From NCBI GenBank assembly GCA_946631075.1, contig CAMOZS010000004.1, positions 1 through 27,899 on the forward strand: a stretch of DNA of 27,899 bases. The letters are read 5' to 3'. Below, in pieces: positions 8,189-15,942 of the stretch. Positions within the stretch are counted from its first letter, which is position 1; each line of letters begins with the position of its first letter. Below the pieces are notes generated by a model that worked only from the letters and a program-made list of their open reading frames with translations, ran no database searches and had not been told where the DNA came from. Made by a program: the position numbers and the translations under genes. Source of the stretch: an uncultured Bacillota bacterium. Its GTDB lineage: Bacteria; Bacillota; Clostridia; Peptostreptococcales; Anaerovoracaceae.

Positions 8189-8901
8189 TTCTTTTCTCCT
8201 TCCACGATCGTATCAACCAGTACGCCGGCGACCTGCCAGATATCAGGATCCACTTCGCCGATCTCGACCAGTTTCTCAGGAGCGATAATTGTATGCTTGG
8301 AAGCGCCGGCCATGACGATGTTGAAGTTTCTGGTCGCCTTGGAGCACATGTAGTTTCCGAATTTATCAGCCATAGAAGGACGGATGAAAGAGAAGTCAGC
8401 GAACAGGGGTCTCTCGAAGAGCCACTTCTTGCCGTCGATCTCGACAACATGCTTCTCCCGGCCAAGCTCGTCCAGCTCGGCCTCCATCGGAGTTCCCAGG
8501 CCTACCGGAGTCAGGACGCCGCCCAGTCCGTAAGCAGCCGCTCTGATCTTCTCCGCCAGGGTGCCCTGGGGAACCAGAGTGTACTTGAGGCTGCCGTCCG
8601 CGAACTGCTCGTTCAGTCTGGGGTTGACGCCCACGTGGGACATGATGACATGGTCGACCATGTGGTTCTCCAGCAGTTTGCCGATACCTCTTGCTGTCTT
8701 GCCTGCGAATTCTCCTGCCGGCTGGCCTTCCGCCAGTCCGCCGTCATTACCGATTACGGTCAGATGCTTTACGCCTTTGCGAACGAGGGCGTCCATAAGG
8801 ATCTCGGGGGAGCCTGTTCCCAGGAATCCGCCGACCATTATGGTCATGCCGTCTTCAACGCCTGCAACCGCTTCGTCCGGCGTCAGAATCTTATTGATCA
8901 T
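8176..8901 (-). CDS. CoA-transferase alpha subunit (AtoD/CtfA type)
   Basis: This is the 241-residue partner of the downstream beta subunit; together they move CoA between acyl-CoA and short carboxylic acids. The CoA-binding motif MVGGFLGTGSP (about residues 23-33) and the segment NIVMAGASKHTI-containing C-terminal region are typical of the family. I start at the ATG at 8901 because AAGGTGG lies 5 bases upstream. A GTG at 8910 in the same frame overlaps that ribosome site. The pair forms its own leftward two-gene unit closed by the hairpin near 7480. The AtoD/AtoA fold is certain; the physiological substrate is not. Confidence 0.92.
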   Translation of the reverse strand: MINKILTPDEAVAGVEDGMTIMVGGFLGTGSPEILMDALVRKGVKHLTVIGNDGGLAEGQPAGEFAGKTARGIGKLLENHMVDHVIMSHVGVNPRLNEQFADGSLKYTLVPQGTLAEKIRAAAYGLGGVLTPVGLGTPMEAELDELGREKHVVEIDGKKWLFERPLFADFSFIRPSMADKFGNYMCSKATRNFNIVMAGASKHTIIAPEKLVEIGEVDPDIWQVAGVLVDTIVEGEKKWQI

Positions 8902-8910
8902 AATAACCAC

Positions 8911-9235
8911 CTTCCTTGATTCGAGTTTGATTTATATTGATGTTTCTACAGAATATACGATAAACATCATGTAATATATAAGCAAGAACTGTGCCATGAC
9001 CTCAGGAGTTCTCTTTTTCCCGCGGAGGGCCGGATTCGGGACGGTTTTTGTTTCCCTTTCGCAACAGGAAGGGGGCCTTTGTTGTACCCCTGCAAAGGCT
9101 GGCGAACCGATTTTGGTTCGAGCGCGGACGCAGGCTGAACAGGATATGTTTCGTGAACAGGACCGGCCAAAATGAGATAACCCTCTCACCGGTCCGGAAA
9201 AGATATGATACAATGATGGCAGGAAGGGGCAGGAG
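8911..9235. other. Intergenic region with small inverted repeats
   Basis: This 325 bp gap separates the leftward CoA-transferase genes from the rightward polymerase gene. It starts AT-rich (8925-8995), probably the leftward promoter zone, though I see no clean -35/-10 pair. It then becomes GC-rich. Two small stem-loops stand out: 9074-9081 with 9093-9100, and CGAACC 9103-9108 with GGTTCG 9115-9120. No convincing gene is seen. TACAAT at 9209-9214 is a weak -10 candidate for the polymerase gene. Confidence 0.5.
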
Positions 9236-10768
9236 ATGAAACAAAGAACCTATATCGCCATCGATCTGAAATCTTTTTACGCCTCCGTCGAGTGCAGAGA
9301 GCGGGGACGGGATCCCATGACCACCAACCTGGTGGTCGCCGACGAGTCCAGGACCGCCAAGACCATCTGCCTGGCGGTCTCGCCCAGCCTGAAATCCTTC
9401 GGTATCCCCGGAAGGGCCAGGCTTTTTGAGGTGTTCTCCAGGGTAAGGGAAGTCAACGCCGGGAGGCTGGCCGCGGCAGGTCTTAAGGACTTCCGGGAGA
9501 AGACCGACGATATCCGCAGGCTAAAGCAGGATCCTGAACTTGGCCTGGACTACATCGTGGCCCCGCCCAGGATGGCCTTATATATGGAATACAGTTCCCG
9601 GATCTACCAGATCTATCTCCAGTACGTTTCCGAAGAGGACATCCACGTCTACTCCATCGACGAAGTCTTCATGGATGTGACGGATTATCTGGATACCTAC
9701 GGACTGAGTCCCCGCCAGCTGGCCATGAAGATCATCCTCCACGTGCTCAGAGAGACCCAGATCACGGCCACGGCCGGGATCGGGACCAACCTTTACCTGG
9801 CCAAGATCGCCATGGATATCGACGCCAAGCACATCCCGGCCGATGAGAACGGAGTGCGGATCTCCCAGCTGGACGAGGCCTCCTACCGGCGGCGGCTCTG
9901 GACCCATGAGCCCATCACCGATTTCTGGAGGGTGGGCAAGGGCTATGCCAGGAAGCTCCACCAGCACGGCCTCTACACCATGGGGGACATCGCCCGGTGC
10001 TCCCTGGGAAAGCCTTCGGATTTTTATAACGAAGACCTGCTCTACGACCTGTTCGGGGTCAACGCGGAGCTTCTGATCGACCATGCCTGGGGATATGAGC
10101 CCTGCACCATCGAGGAGATCCGGGCCTACCAGCCCAGATCCAGCAGCATCAGTTCCGGCCAGGTCCTGCAGGAACCCTACAGCTTCGAGAAGACCCGGAT
10201 CGTGGTCCGGGAAATGGCGGAGCACATATCCCTGGACCTGGTGGCCAAGGGACTGACCACCGACCAGATCGTCCTTACCGTAGGCTACGATATCGAGAAC
10301 CTGACCGATCCAGAGCGGCGGCGGAAATACAAGGGGCCGGTGACCGTGGACTATTACGGCAGGCGGGTCCCCAAACACGCCCACGGCACGGCCAACCTGC
10401 CTGAGCGGACCTCGGCGGGAACGGTGATCGGCCGGGCGGTCATGGAACTCTATGACCGGATCATGGACCGGGACCTTCTGGCCAGGAGGATCTACATCTA
10501 CGCCTGCAGGCTGGAAAAGGAAGAGAAGAAGACGGACCAGCCAGCCTTTGCAGAAGGGGAGCAGCTGGATATGTTCACCGATTATGAGGCCAGAAAGCAG
10601 GAGGAGGAGAAGCACCGGGAGGATCTGGAGAAGGAGCATCAGATGCAGAAGGCCATGCTGGCCATCAAGGAGAAATACGGAAAGAACGCCATACTGACCG
10701 GGACCAGCCTGGAGGAAGGGGCGACCAGCCGGGAGAGGAACCGGCAGATCGGAGGACACAAGGCATGA
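9236..10768 (+). CDS. UmuC-like Y-family DNA polymerase
   Basis: The 510-residue protein is a translesion DNA polymerase of the UmuC/ImpB/MucB group. The first catalytic motif is IDLKSFYASVE (D10, E19). The second is VYSIDEVFMD with D142 and E143. A helix-hairpin-helix region with FWRVGKGYARKLHQHGLYTMGDIA follows at about 225-255. The little-finger domain covers about 300-420 and begins near SSSISSGQVL. The C-terminal 60 residues are charged (EARKQEEEKHREDLEKEH) and probably a coiled coil. The length exceeds DinB (about 350) and fits the UvrX/YqjW-like Firmicutes branch. The next gene overlaps by 4 bp and encodes the YolD-like partner usual for this branch. Confidence 0.93.
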   Translation: MKQRTYIAIDLKSFYASVECRERGRDPMTTNLVVADESRTAKTICLAVSPSLKSFGIPGRARLFEVFSRVREVNAGRLAAAGLKDFREKTDDIRRLKQDPELGLDYIVAPPRMALYMEYSSRIYQIYLQYVSEEDIHVYSIDEVFMDVTDYLDTYGLSPRQLAMKIILHVLRETQITATAGIGTNLYLAKIAMDIDAKHIPADENGVRISQLDEASYRRRLWTHEPITDFWRVGKGYARKLHQHGLYTMGDIARCSLGKPSDFYNEDLLYDLFGVNAELLIDHAWGYEPCTIEEIRAYQPRSSSISSGQVLQEPYSFEKTRIVVREMAEHISLDLVAKGLTTDQIVLTVGYDIENLTDPERRRKYKGPVTVDYYGRRVPKHAHGTANLPERTSAGTVIGRAVMELYDRIMDRDLLARRIYIYACRLEKEEKKTDQPAFAEGEQLDMFTDYEARKQEEEKHREDLEKEHQMQKAMLAIKEKYGKNAILTGTSLEEGATSRERNRQIGGHKA

Positions 10769-11004
10769 CAGGTGACGAAAGAAAGACCGGGGAAATGGCC
10801 CGGAAGGGAGCCTTCGGGGACCGGACCGATCCCCGCCGCTACGATGACATCATCGATCTTCCAAGGCCAAGGACCGGCAGGCACAGGCCCATGGATCCGG
10901 CTGCCCGGGCGGCCCAGTTCGCCCCCTTCGCGGCCCTGACCGGATACGAGGACGTGATCGCCGAGACTGCCCGCAAAAACGAAGAGGAGTTCGAGAAAAA
11001 ATAG
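10765..11004 (+). CDS. YolD-like small protein
   Basis: The 79-residue protein has the conserved core RYDDIIDLPRP, then PMDPAARAAQFAPFAALTGYEDV. I recognise this as the YolD-like small protein often encoded beside UmuC-like polymerases in Firmicutes. Its ATG overlaps the polymerase stop (ATGA), so the two are translationally coupled. Its function is not established; a role with the polymerase in damage tolerance is inferred from this constant pairing. The N-terminal 25 residues are charged and probably disordered, and no membrane segment is visible. Confidence 0.85.
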   Translation: MTGDERKTGEMARKGAFGDRTDPRRYDDIIDLPRPRTGRHRPMDPAARAAQFAPFAALTGYEDVIAETARKNEEEFEKK

Positions 11005-11019
11005 AGGGGGAGAAGCCCG

Positions 11020-11038
11020 GGCCGCTACCGCCCGGTGT
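11020..11038 (+). terminator. Possible weak terminator after the polymerase pair
   Basis: CCGGGC and GCCCGG form a 6 bp GC-only stem with a 7-base loop shortly after the YolD-like stop. Only a short pyrimidine stretch (CCTTTC) follows, so termination is doubtful. A TATAAT at 11049-11054 just after it may serve the glycosidase gene, although no clear -35 is present. Confidence 0.35.
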
Positions 11039-11078
11039 ACCTTTCGTGTATAATAAAGGCAGGACGGGGAGGACAGGA

Positions 11079-12191
11079 ATGAGACGGGAAACAAGGATCT
11101 TGATAAGTGTGATCGTGTGCGTGGCGGCGGCCTTGTCCTGCTGGGCGTCCGCTTTTGCTGCTGCCGGCGATCCGGCGGAGGATACCGCTCAGAAGATCCT
11201 GGACCGGATGACCCTGAAGGAGAAGATCGATCAGATGCTGATCGTGGAATGTCCCGAGACAAAGATGGTCAAGACCCAGAAGAAGTACCAGTTCGGGGGG
11301 TATCTTCTGTTCGGGGAAAACTTCAAGAACACCAGCAAGAAGAAATTCAAGTCAAAGATCCGGTCCTGCCAGAAGGCCTCCAAGGTCCCCATGCTGATCG
11401 CCGTAGATGAAGAAGGGGGACCGGTGGTGCGGGCATCCCTCTACAAGAAATTCCGCAAATACAAGTTCCGCTCCCCCCGGGAAGTCTATCGGGACAAGGG
11501 CTACAGCGGGATCACCAGATACACCAGGCTCAAGGACAACTTCCTGAAGGGGCTGGGCATCAACTGCAACTTCGCTCCGGTGGCCGACGTTCCCTATGAG
11601 AAGTCCGATTTCATGTACGGGAGGGCTTTTTCCACAAAGACTGGGAAGACCGTCAAGTTCATCCGCCGGACCATCCGTCAGATGGATGAGGACGATGTGG
11701 TCTCCGTGCTGAAGCATTTCCCGGGCTACGGGGGAAACGGGGACACCCACGGCAGGATCATCAAGGATAAACGGTCTCTGAAGACCTTTAAGAAAAGGGA
11801 TCTCAAGCCCTTCGCCGCAGGAATAGAAAACGGGGCCGATATGATCATGGTATCCCATATCAAGGTCAGGGCCTTCGACGGCAAGCGGCCCGCTTCTCTG
11901 TCAAAGAAGGTCCACAGGTACCTGCGGAAGGACATGGACTTTGACGGGGTCATCATCACCGACGGACTGGCCATGGACGGGGTCATGGATTTCGTCGGAG
12001 GAGATGAAGGCAAGGCGGCCGTCCGGGCCATCAACGCGGGCAATGACATGCTCTGCGTGACCGGAAGCTACCGGACCACATACAAGGCCATCCGGGACGC
12101 CGTCAAGGGCGGAAAGATCGACCGGGCCAGGATCGACCGGTCGGTGAAGCGGATCCTGCGGATGAAGATCAAACGGGGCATAATTCAGTGA
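11079..12191 (+). CDS. Secreted glycoside hydrolase family 3 (NagZ-like beta-N-acetylhexosaminidase)
   Basis: This 370-residue protein has a Sec signal peptide: a basic start MRRETR, a hydrophobic core over residues 7-20, and an AXA cleavage site ending at A27. The mature part is a single GH3 TIM barrel. The NagZ motif KHFPGYGGNGDTH carries the Asp-His pair (D222, H224) used as general acid/base. The likely nucleophile is D295 in IITDGLAMDGV. AVDEEGG is the substrate-side motif. It should cleave N-acetylglucosamine from muropeptides or other glycans outside the cell. The protein is rich in lysine and arginine, perhaps for binding the wall. I take the ATG at 11079, with GGAGG 6 bases upstream. 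A GTG at 11046 overlaps the TATAAT and has no ribosome site. Confidence 0.88.
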   Translation: MRRETRILISVIVCVAAALSCWASAFAAAGDPAEDTAQKILDRMTLKEKIDQMLIVECPETKMVKTQKKYQFGGYLLFGENFKNTSKKKFKSKIRSCQKASKVPMLIAVDEEGGPVVRASLYKKFRKYKFRSPREVYRDKGYSGITRYTRLKDNFLKGLGINCNFAPVADVPYEKSDFMYGRAFSTKTGKTVKFIRRTIRQMDEDDVVSVLKHFPGYGGNGDTHGRIIKDKRSLKTFKKRDLKPFAAGIENGADMIMVSHIKVRAFDGKRPASLSKKVHRYLRKDMDFDGVIITDGLAMDGVMDFVGGDEGKAAVRAINAGNDMLCVTGSYRTTYKAIRDAVKGGKIDRARIDRSVKRILRMKIKRGIIQ

Positions 12192-12226
12192 GCTGAAATC
12201 ATATATTAATTAAAGGAGGAATTATT

Positions 12227-13039
12227 ATGGATACGAAGCAGGTAAGCGTATGGGCGGACAAGCTGGTCGATCTTTGCGCGAGCGCGGGCTCCAAGATCGT
12301 TCTTGCTCTTCTGATCTTCATCGTTGGTAAGATCGTCATCGGCAAGATCCTGAAACTGACCGGCAAGATCAAGGCCCTGGACAAGGTGGATCCGTCAGTC
12401 AGGACTTTCGTGAACAACTTCATCAAGATCGCTCTTTACGCGGTGCTGGTCATTTCCATCATCAGCGTTCTGGGCGTACCGATGGCATCGGTCGTCACCG
12501 TGCTGGCCACCTGCGGCCTGGCTGTGGGCATGGCCCTGCAGGGAGCCCTGGCCAACCTGGCCGGAGGCATCATGCTCCTGATCTTCCGTCCCTTCAGCGT
12601 GGGGGACTATGTGGTCGCGGCCGATGCGGAAGGTGTGGTGAAGGAGCTGAACATGTTCTATACGGTCATCACTACGGTGGATAACCAGACCGTCACCATC
12701 CCCAACGGCAACCTGATGGCCGGCAACATCACCAATGTGACCAAGGAGGGGCAGCGCCGGGTGGATCTGACCTTCAATGTGACCGGAAACAACATCGCGG
12801 CCACCAAGAAGGTCCTCATGGAGACCATGCAGGCCTCCGAAAAGGTCCTGACCGATCCGGCCCCCCAGGCAGAGCCTCTGGAAGGGATCCCGGGCGGCAT
12901 GAGCTTCACGGCCAGAGCCTGGTGCAAGACCGAGGATTACTGGGATGTCTACTTCGAGCTGATGGAGGCTATCCCGACCGCTCTGGGAGAGGCGGGAGTC
13001 GCGGGCCCGCTGCCGGCATATCATATTGTCAATGACTGA
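12227..13039 (+). CDS. MscS-family small-conductance mechanosensitive channel
   Basis: This 270-residue membrane protein is a typical short MscS. There are three predicted transmembrane helices: about residues 22-40 (KIVLALLIFIVGKIVIGKIL), about 63-86, and the pore helix around 92-115 with VGMALQGALANLAGGIML followed by FRPFSVGDYV. The Gly/Ala packing and the FRPFxVGD turn are the family signature. A beta domain follows (TVDNQTVTIPNGNLM) and then the alpha-beta C-terminal domain. It opens on membrane tension to release solutes under osmotic down-shock. A very strong AAAGGAGGAA ribosome site precedes the ATG. It appears to be a single gene closed by a terminator. Confidence 0.94.
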   Translation: MDTKQVSVWADKLVDLCASAGSKIVLALLIFIVGKIVIGKILKLTGKIKALDKVDPSVRTFVNNFIKIALYAVLVISIISVLGVPMASVVTVLATCGLAVGMALQGALANLAGGIMLLIFRPFSVGDYVVAADAEGVVKELNMFYTVITTVDNQTVTIPNGNLMAGNITNVTKEGQRRVDLTFNVTGNNIAATKKVLMETMQASEKVLTDPAPQAEPLEGIPGGMSFTARAWCKTEDYWDVYFELMEAIPTALGEAGVAGPLPAYHIVND

Positions 13040-13080
13040 TCCGGTATGATATATTAAAGGCGATACAACAAAAACGTAAA

Positions 13081-13129
13081 AGAGAACGGCACAGGATGGC
13101 GGAAACGCTTCCGTGCCGTTCTCTTTTTT
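13081..13129. terminator. Strong two-way terminator after the MscS gene
   Basis: A 12 bp perfect outer stem (13081-13092 with 13113-13124), an inner GCG/CGC helix with a GAAA loop and a run of T follow the MscS gene. On the minus strand the stem is also followed by TTTACGTTTTT, so it can stop the leftward rhodanese transcript too. Confidence 0.9.
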
Positions 13130-13151
13130 GTCTGATCAGTCAGCCGGGGCC

Positions 13152-13466
13152 TTACTTCTTCAGCTCTCCCTTGTAGGTGGAGATGCCGCCTATGCTCCGG
13201 CAGTCGGTATAGCCCATTCTCTTAAGCCGCTTCACTGCCCGGTCCGCCCGGCCGCCGTTAAGGCAGTAGGCGAAGATGGGCGTATCCTGATCGGGGATCA
13301 GGGTGGATGCCGACCGGAGCCTGTTCAGGGGCAGGTTGATGCTGCCCGGGATCACTCCGGACTTGCATTCGTCTCTTGAGCGGACGTCGATCAGGATGGC
13401 GCTGGGCGTATCCTGATATTCTTTCAGGCCTTTATTGATGTCCTTTTTCGGTGACAGGAAAAACAT
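13152..13466 (-). CDS. Single-domain rhodanese (sulfurtransferase-like)
   Basis: This 104-residue protein is one rhodanese domain. ILIDVRSRDECKSGVIPGSINLP is the N-terminal signature, and the active-site cysteine is C68 in AYCLNGGRAD, followed by the usual LKRMGYTDCRSIGGI end. Such proteins carry sulfane sulfur as a persulfide; the acceptor is unknown here. The active loop CLNGGRA has the CxxGxR pattern of working rhodaneses. A GGAAGGAGG ribosome site precedes the ATG. It lies 18 bp downstream of the acyltransferase gene on the same strand and probably shares its transcript, though a functional link is not obvious. Confidence 0.9.
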   Translation of the reverse strand: MFFLSPKKDINKGLKEYQDTPSAILIDVRSRDECKSGVIPGSINLPLNRLRSASTLIPDQDTPIFAYCLNGGRADRAVKRLKRMGYTDCRSIGGISTYKGELKK

Positions 13467-13484
13467 AAGGAACCTCCTTCCGTA

Positions 13485-14753
13485 TTACCGGTTCTGGTAA
13501 TTCTCAGCATTGCCCTCCGGATCCTCGGGATCTTCCTTGGGCTTGCCGAAGTTCTGCAGGAAATTTACCATGGCCGGGACCTTGGCGAATCCCTCGGTCA
13601 GGATGTCGTAAAGCTTCACCCAGAAGGGCGCGCACAGGGAAATGCCTGTCAGAAGAGCGCTTCCGTAGACCATGACATAGAAGACGGCCTGGTTCTGGGG
13701 GCATTTGCCGACTAAGGGATCAAGGATGCCGCAGTTCCACAGCAGGATGGCGCCGGCGATGGAAAGGACGGTGATGACCACCGAGACCGGCCAGCTTTTG
13801 TGCTTGCCGTGGGCCAGGGAGATCAGGGAGAACCAGGCGACGATCAGAGCGGCTACGGCGCCCAGATACAGGCCCTTGATCTTGATGATGTGGCGCAGTC
13901 CCAGATGGAAGATATAGATCGGCATGGTGTTGGTCCCGACATAGCACAGGAAATTCCTGGTAGAAGGCAGGATGTTGACCATGAGTACGATCCAGCCGCA
14001 GGCCAGGGCGAAGACCAGGGCCCGGCAGGCGAAGTCTTCCCACAGGGGCACGTTCAGGGCCGCCGCGTTGTCCTTGAGCAGGAACCAGGAAAGTCTGGGT
14101 CCGTAGAAGACCAGCCAGATGGATACAGCCACAAGAGCCGCGGCCAGAAGGCCCAGGATCACCGGCCTCTTCTTCAGCGTTCTCACCTTATCCAGAGTTT
14201 CCTTGGAGCAGTAGTAGCCGATCAGGAAGAAGGGATAATAGGAGAACATTCTGCCCAGAGCAAGGTATTCGCCGAAGGGCAGGGCTCCGGCCAGGAACAT
14301 CATGACGATGCTGATGGGAAGGGCCCAGCGGAACTTGACCACATCCTTCAGGGTGAAGCGGTATACGAACAGGGCGAACAGGAACCACAGGGCAAAGGGC
14401 GGGGTCAGATAGCTGAACCATGTGCCTATGCCAACGTCGAATCCGTAGCCGGCGACCATGGTGATGGTCGTAAATACCAGGTAGGGCCACAGAACGCCCC
14501 GGAAAGAAGTTTCCCGGGCCCGGTCCGGCTTCTTGGAGAAGTACCCGGACAGGAACATGAAGGCCTGCATGACGAATACATTGATGGTAATGTACATGAA
14601 TCCGCAGAAGGACAGGTGGGCAAAGCCCGGTTCATACAGGGCCTGGTACCAGTTGGCGGACGCTTTCGTGAAGTGGGATACCGGGATCGAGAGCATGAGG
14701 ATGCCCCGGAAGGTATCGAACATATAATCACGTTCTTTGATTTTTTCACCCAT
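13485..14753 (-). CDS. Membrane acyltransferase family 3 protein
   Basis: This 422-residue polytopic membrane protein of the acyltransferase 3 (OafA/YrhL, PF01757-like) family has about ten hydrophobic segments. The N-terminal FDTFRGILMLSIPVSHF has the family Arg and His positions. It is followed by FVMQAFMFLSGYF and, near the end of the core, the IYIFHLGLRH segment. Members usually O-acetylate or succinylate surface sugars or peptidoglycan; the substrate here is unknown. The cytoplasmic C-terminal tail is acidic and proline-containing. I start at the ATG at 14753, preceded by AGAGGTGAT; an in-frame GTG at 14765 overlaps this ribosome site. Confidence 0.88.
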   Translation of the reverse strand: MGEKIKERDYMFDTFRGILMLSIPVSHFTKASANWYQALYEPGFAHLSFCGFMYITINVFVMQAFMFLSGYFSKKPDRARETSFRGVLWPYLVFTTITMVAGYGFDVGIGTWFSYLTPPFALWFLFALFVYRFTLKDVVKFRWALPISIVMMFLAGALPFGEYLALGRMFSYYPFFLIGYYCSKETLDKVRTLKKRPVILGLLAAALVAVSIWLVFYGPRLSWFLLKDNAAALNVPLWEDFACRALVFALACGWIVLMVNILPSTRNFLCYVGTNTMPIYIFHLGLRHIIKIKGLYLGAVAALIVAWFSLISLAHGKHKSWPVSVVITVLSIAGAILLWNCGILDPLVGKCPQNQAVFYVMVYGSALLTGISLCAPFWVKLYDILTEGFAKVPAMVNFLQNFGKPKEDPEDPEGNAENYQNR

Positions 14754-14828
14754 AAATGAAATCACCTCTTTTTCTCACGTACATTATGATAACAGAAATC
14801 ATCTCTTTTCGCGAGAACATTTTGGGTA

Positions 14829-14834
14829 TATACT
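14829..14834 (+). promoter_or_regulatory. Candidate -10 box right before the YjbR-EVE gene
   Basis: TATACT lies only 7 bases before the ATG at 14842, so a start site at the usual distance would coincide with the ATG. No good -35 is seen at 16-18 bp upstream (TTTTCG region). No ribosome binding site is visible before this ATG. Confidence 0.35.
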
Positions 14835-14841
14835 ACCAGTT

Positions 14842-15942
14842 ATGAGCATCGAGACGGATTTTTTCAAAAGACACAAGCCAGCCTTTGGGAAAATGGAGGC
14901 CGGAGGCTTCCAAAAAACCGGGAATGGCTACGTATATGAAGAGAGATTTCTTGACGGACAGTTCCTGGCCCGGCTGACGGTGGGCGAAGACGGGACCATT
15001 CAGGGGAAGGTCCTGGATATGGATACGGAGGAGGAATACCTGCCCATCCGGGCGGTGAACCAGGCCGGAAGCTTCGTCGGCTCCGTGAGGGAGGCCTATT
15101 TCCGGGTCCTGGCCGGGGTCCGGGACCGGACCTTCATCCCCGTCGATTTCATCTATGACCAGACCAACCGGATCGCGGCCCTGATCGAGAGGACCTACGG
15201 GGACCTGGCCGAGTTTCCCTGGGACAAGTATCCGGGAAACGGGGTTTATAAATGTAAGGAAAACGGCAAATGGTACGCGGCCGTCCTGACGGTGGCCCGG
15301 GGCAAGCTGGAGGAGAAGACGGAAGAAGGGGGAAGCGTCTGCGATCCGGAGGAGATCGTCGAGGTCATCAACCTCAAGGCGGACCCGGATCAGATCCCAG
15401 ACCTTACCGGACTTGCCGGGATCTATCCGGCCTGGCACATGAACAAGAAGCACTGGATCAGCGTCCTCCTGGACAGCACTCTGCCGGAGGAGAAGATCAT
15501 GGACCTGATCCGGGAAAGCCACCTTCTGGTGTCGGCGGGAAAATCGTCCGCCCCCGCAAGAAGCGACGCCTGGATCATCCCCTCCAACCCCAAGATCTAC
15601 GACGTGGACGCCGGTTTCGCCCGGGGCGGAGGCTGCATCGAGTGGCACCAGCACAACGACATCCGGGCCGGCGACACCCTCTTCATCTACAGCGCGGCTC
15701 CCAACTCGGCCATCCTCTACCGCTGCCGGGTGGAGGAAGCGGACCTGGGATACCAGGGCATGTTCAAAGGGAAAAAAGGCTACACCCGCTCCATGCGGAT
15801 CCGGCTCATCGACCGCTACCGGAAGGATCAGTTTCCCCTGTCCTTCATGAAGGCAAACGGCGGCTCGGCCATACGGAGCGCCAGGAGGATGCCCGGCCAG
15901 CTTTTGGAGGCCATGGAGCGAAAACTGCAGGAGGAAGAATAA
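14842..15942 (+). CDS. YjbR/MmcQ-type protein fused to a C-terminal EVE/PUA-like domain
   Basis: This 366-residue protein has three parts. Residues 1-105 resemble the YjbR N-terminal region (EEYLPIRAVNQAGSFVGSVR). Residues about 107-230 form the YjbR/MmcQ fold, with DLAEFPWDKYPG, KWYAAVLTV, VINLKADP and YPAWHMNKKHWISVLLD (M200 begins MNKKHW). Residues about 240-366 begin AWIIPSNPKIYDV and contain GGCIEWHQ, GDTLFIYSAAP and AILYRCRV. This pattern resembles EVE/ASCH-type PUA folds that bind modified bases. YjbR proteins are thought to bind DNA, but their function is poorly known. The chosen ATG lacks a ribosome site. The next gene overlaps by one base (TAATG). Confidence 0.75.
   Translation: MSIETDFFKRHKPAFGKMEAGGFQKTGNGYVYEERFLDGQFLARLTVGEDGTIQGKVLDMDTEEEYLPIRAVNQAGSFVGSVREAYFRVLAGVRDRTFIPVDFIYDQTNRIAALIERTYGDLAEFPWDKYPGNGVYKCKENGKWYAAVLTVARGKLEEKTEEGGSVCDPEEIVEVINLKADPDQIPDLTGLAGIYPAWHMNKKHWISVLLDSTLPEEKIMDLIRESHLLVSAGKSSAPARSDAWIIPSNPKIYDVDAGFARGGGCIEWHQHNDIRAGDTLFIYSAAPNSAILYRCRVEEADLGYQGMFKGKKGYTRSMRIRLIDRYRKDQFPLSFMKANGGSAIRSARRMPGQLLEAMERKLQEEE

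Noticed and set aside
9103..9137. A standard LexA/SOS box upstream of the polymerase gene
   Set aside because: GAAC-N8-GTTC at 9104-9119 has the wrong spacing for the Firmicutes GAAC-N4-GTTC box, and the nearby GAAC-N7-GTTT also fails. Kept only as a question in the findings.
11079..11162. A lipoprotein signal in the glycosidase
   Set aside because: The cysteine at residue 21 is preceded by A-L-S rather than a proper lipobox, and a better AXA signal peptidase site follows at A25-F-A27.
13800..14759. A frame of about 319 codons antisense to the acyltransferase gene
   Set aside because: Low-complexity, Gly/Gln/Glu-rich translation without motifs; the opposite strand encodes a clear membrane protein with a ribosome binding site.
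15270..15941. An N-terminal extension of the HD protein inside the YjbR-EVE gene
   Set aside because: The frame is open but its translation is Gly/Arg/Pro-rich and lies in another frame of a real gene. The HD protein begins at the ATG at 15942.
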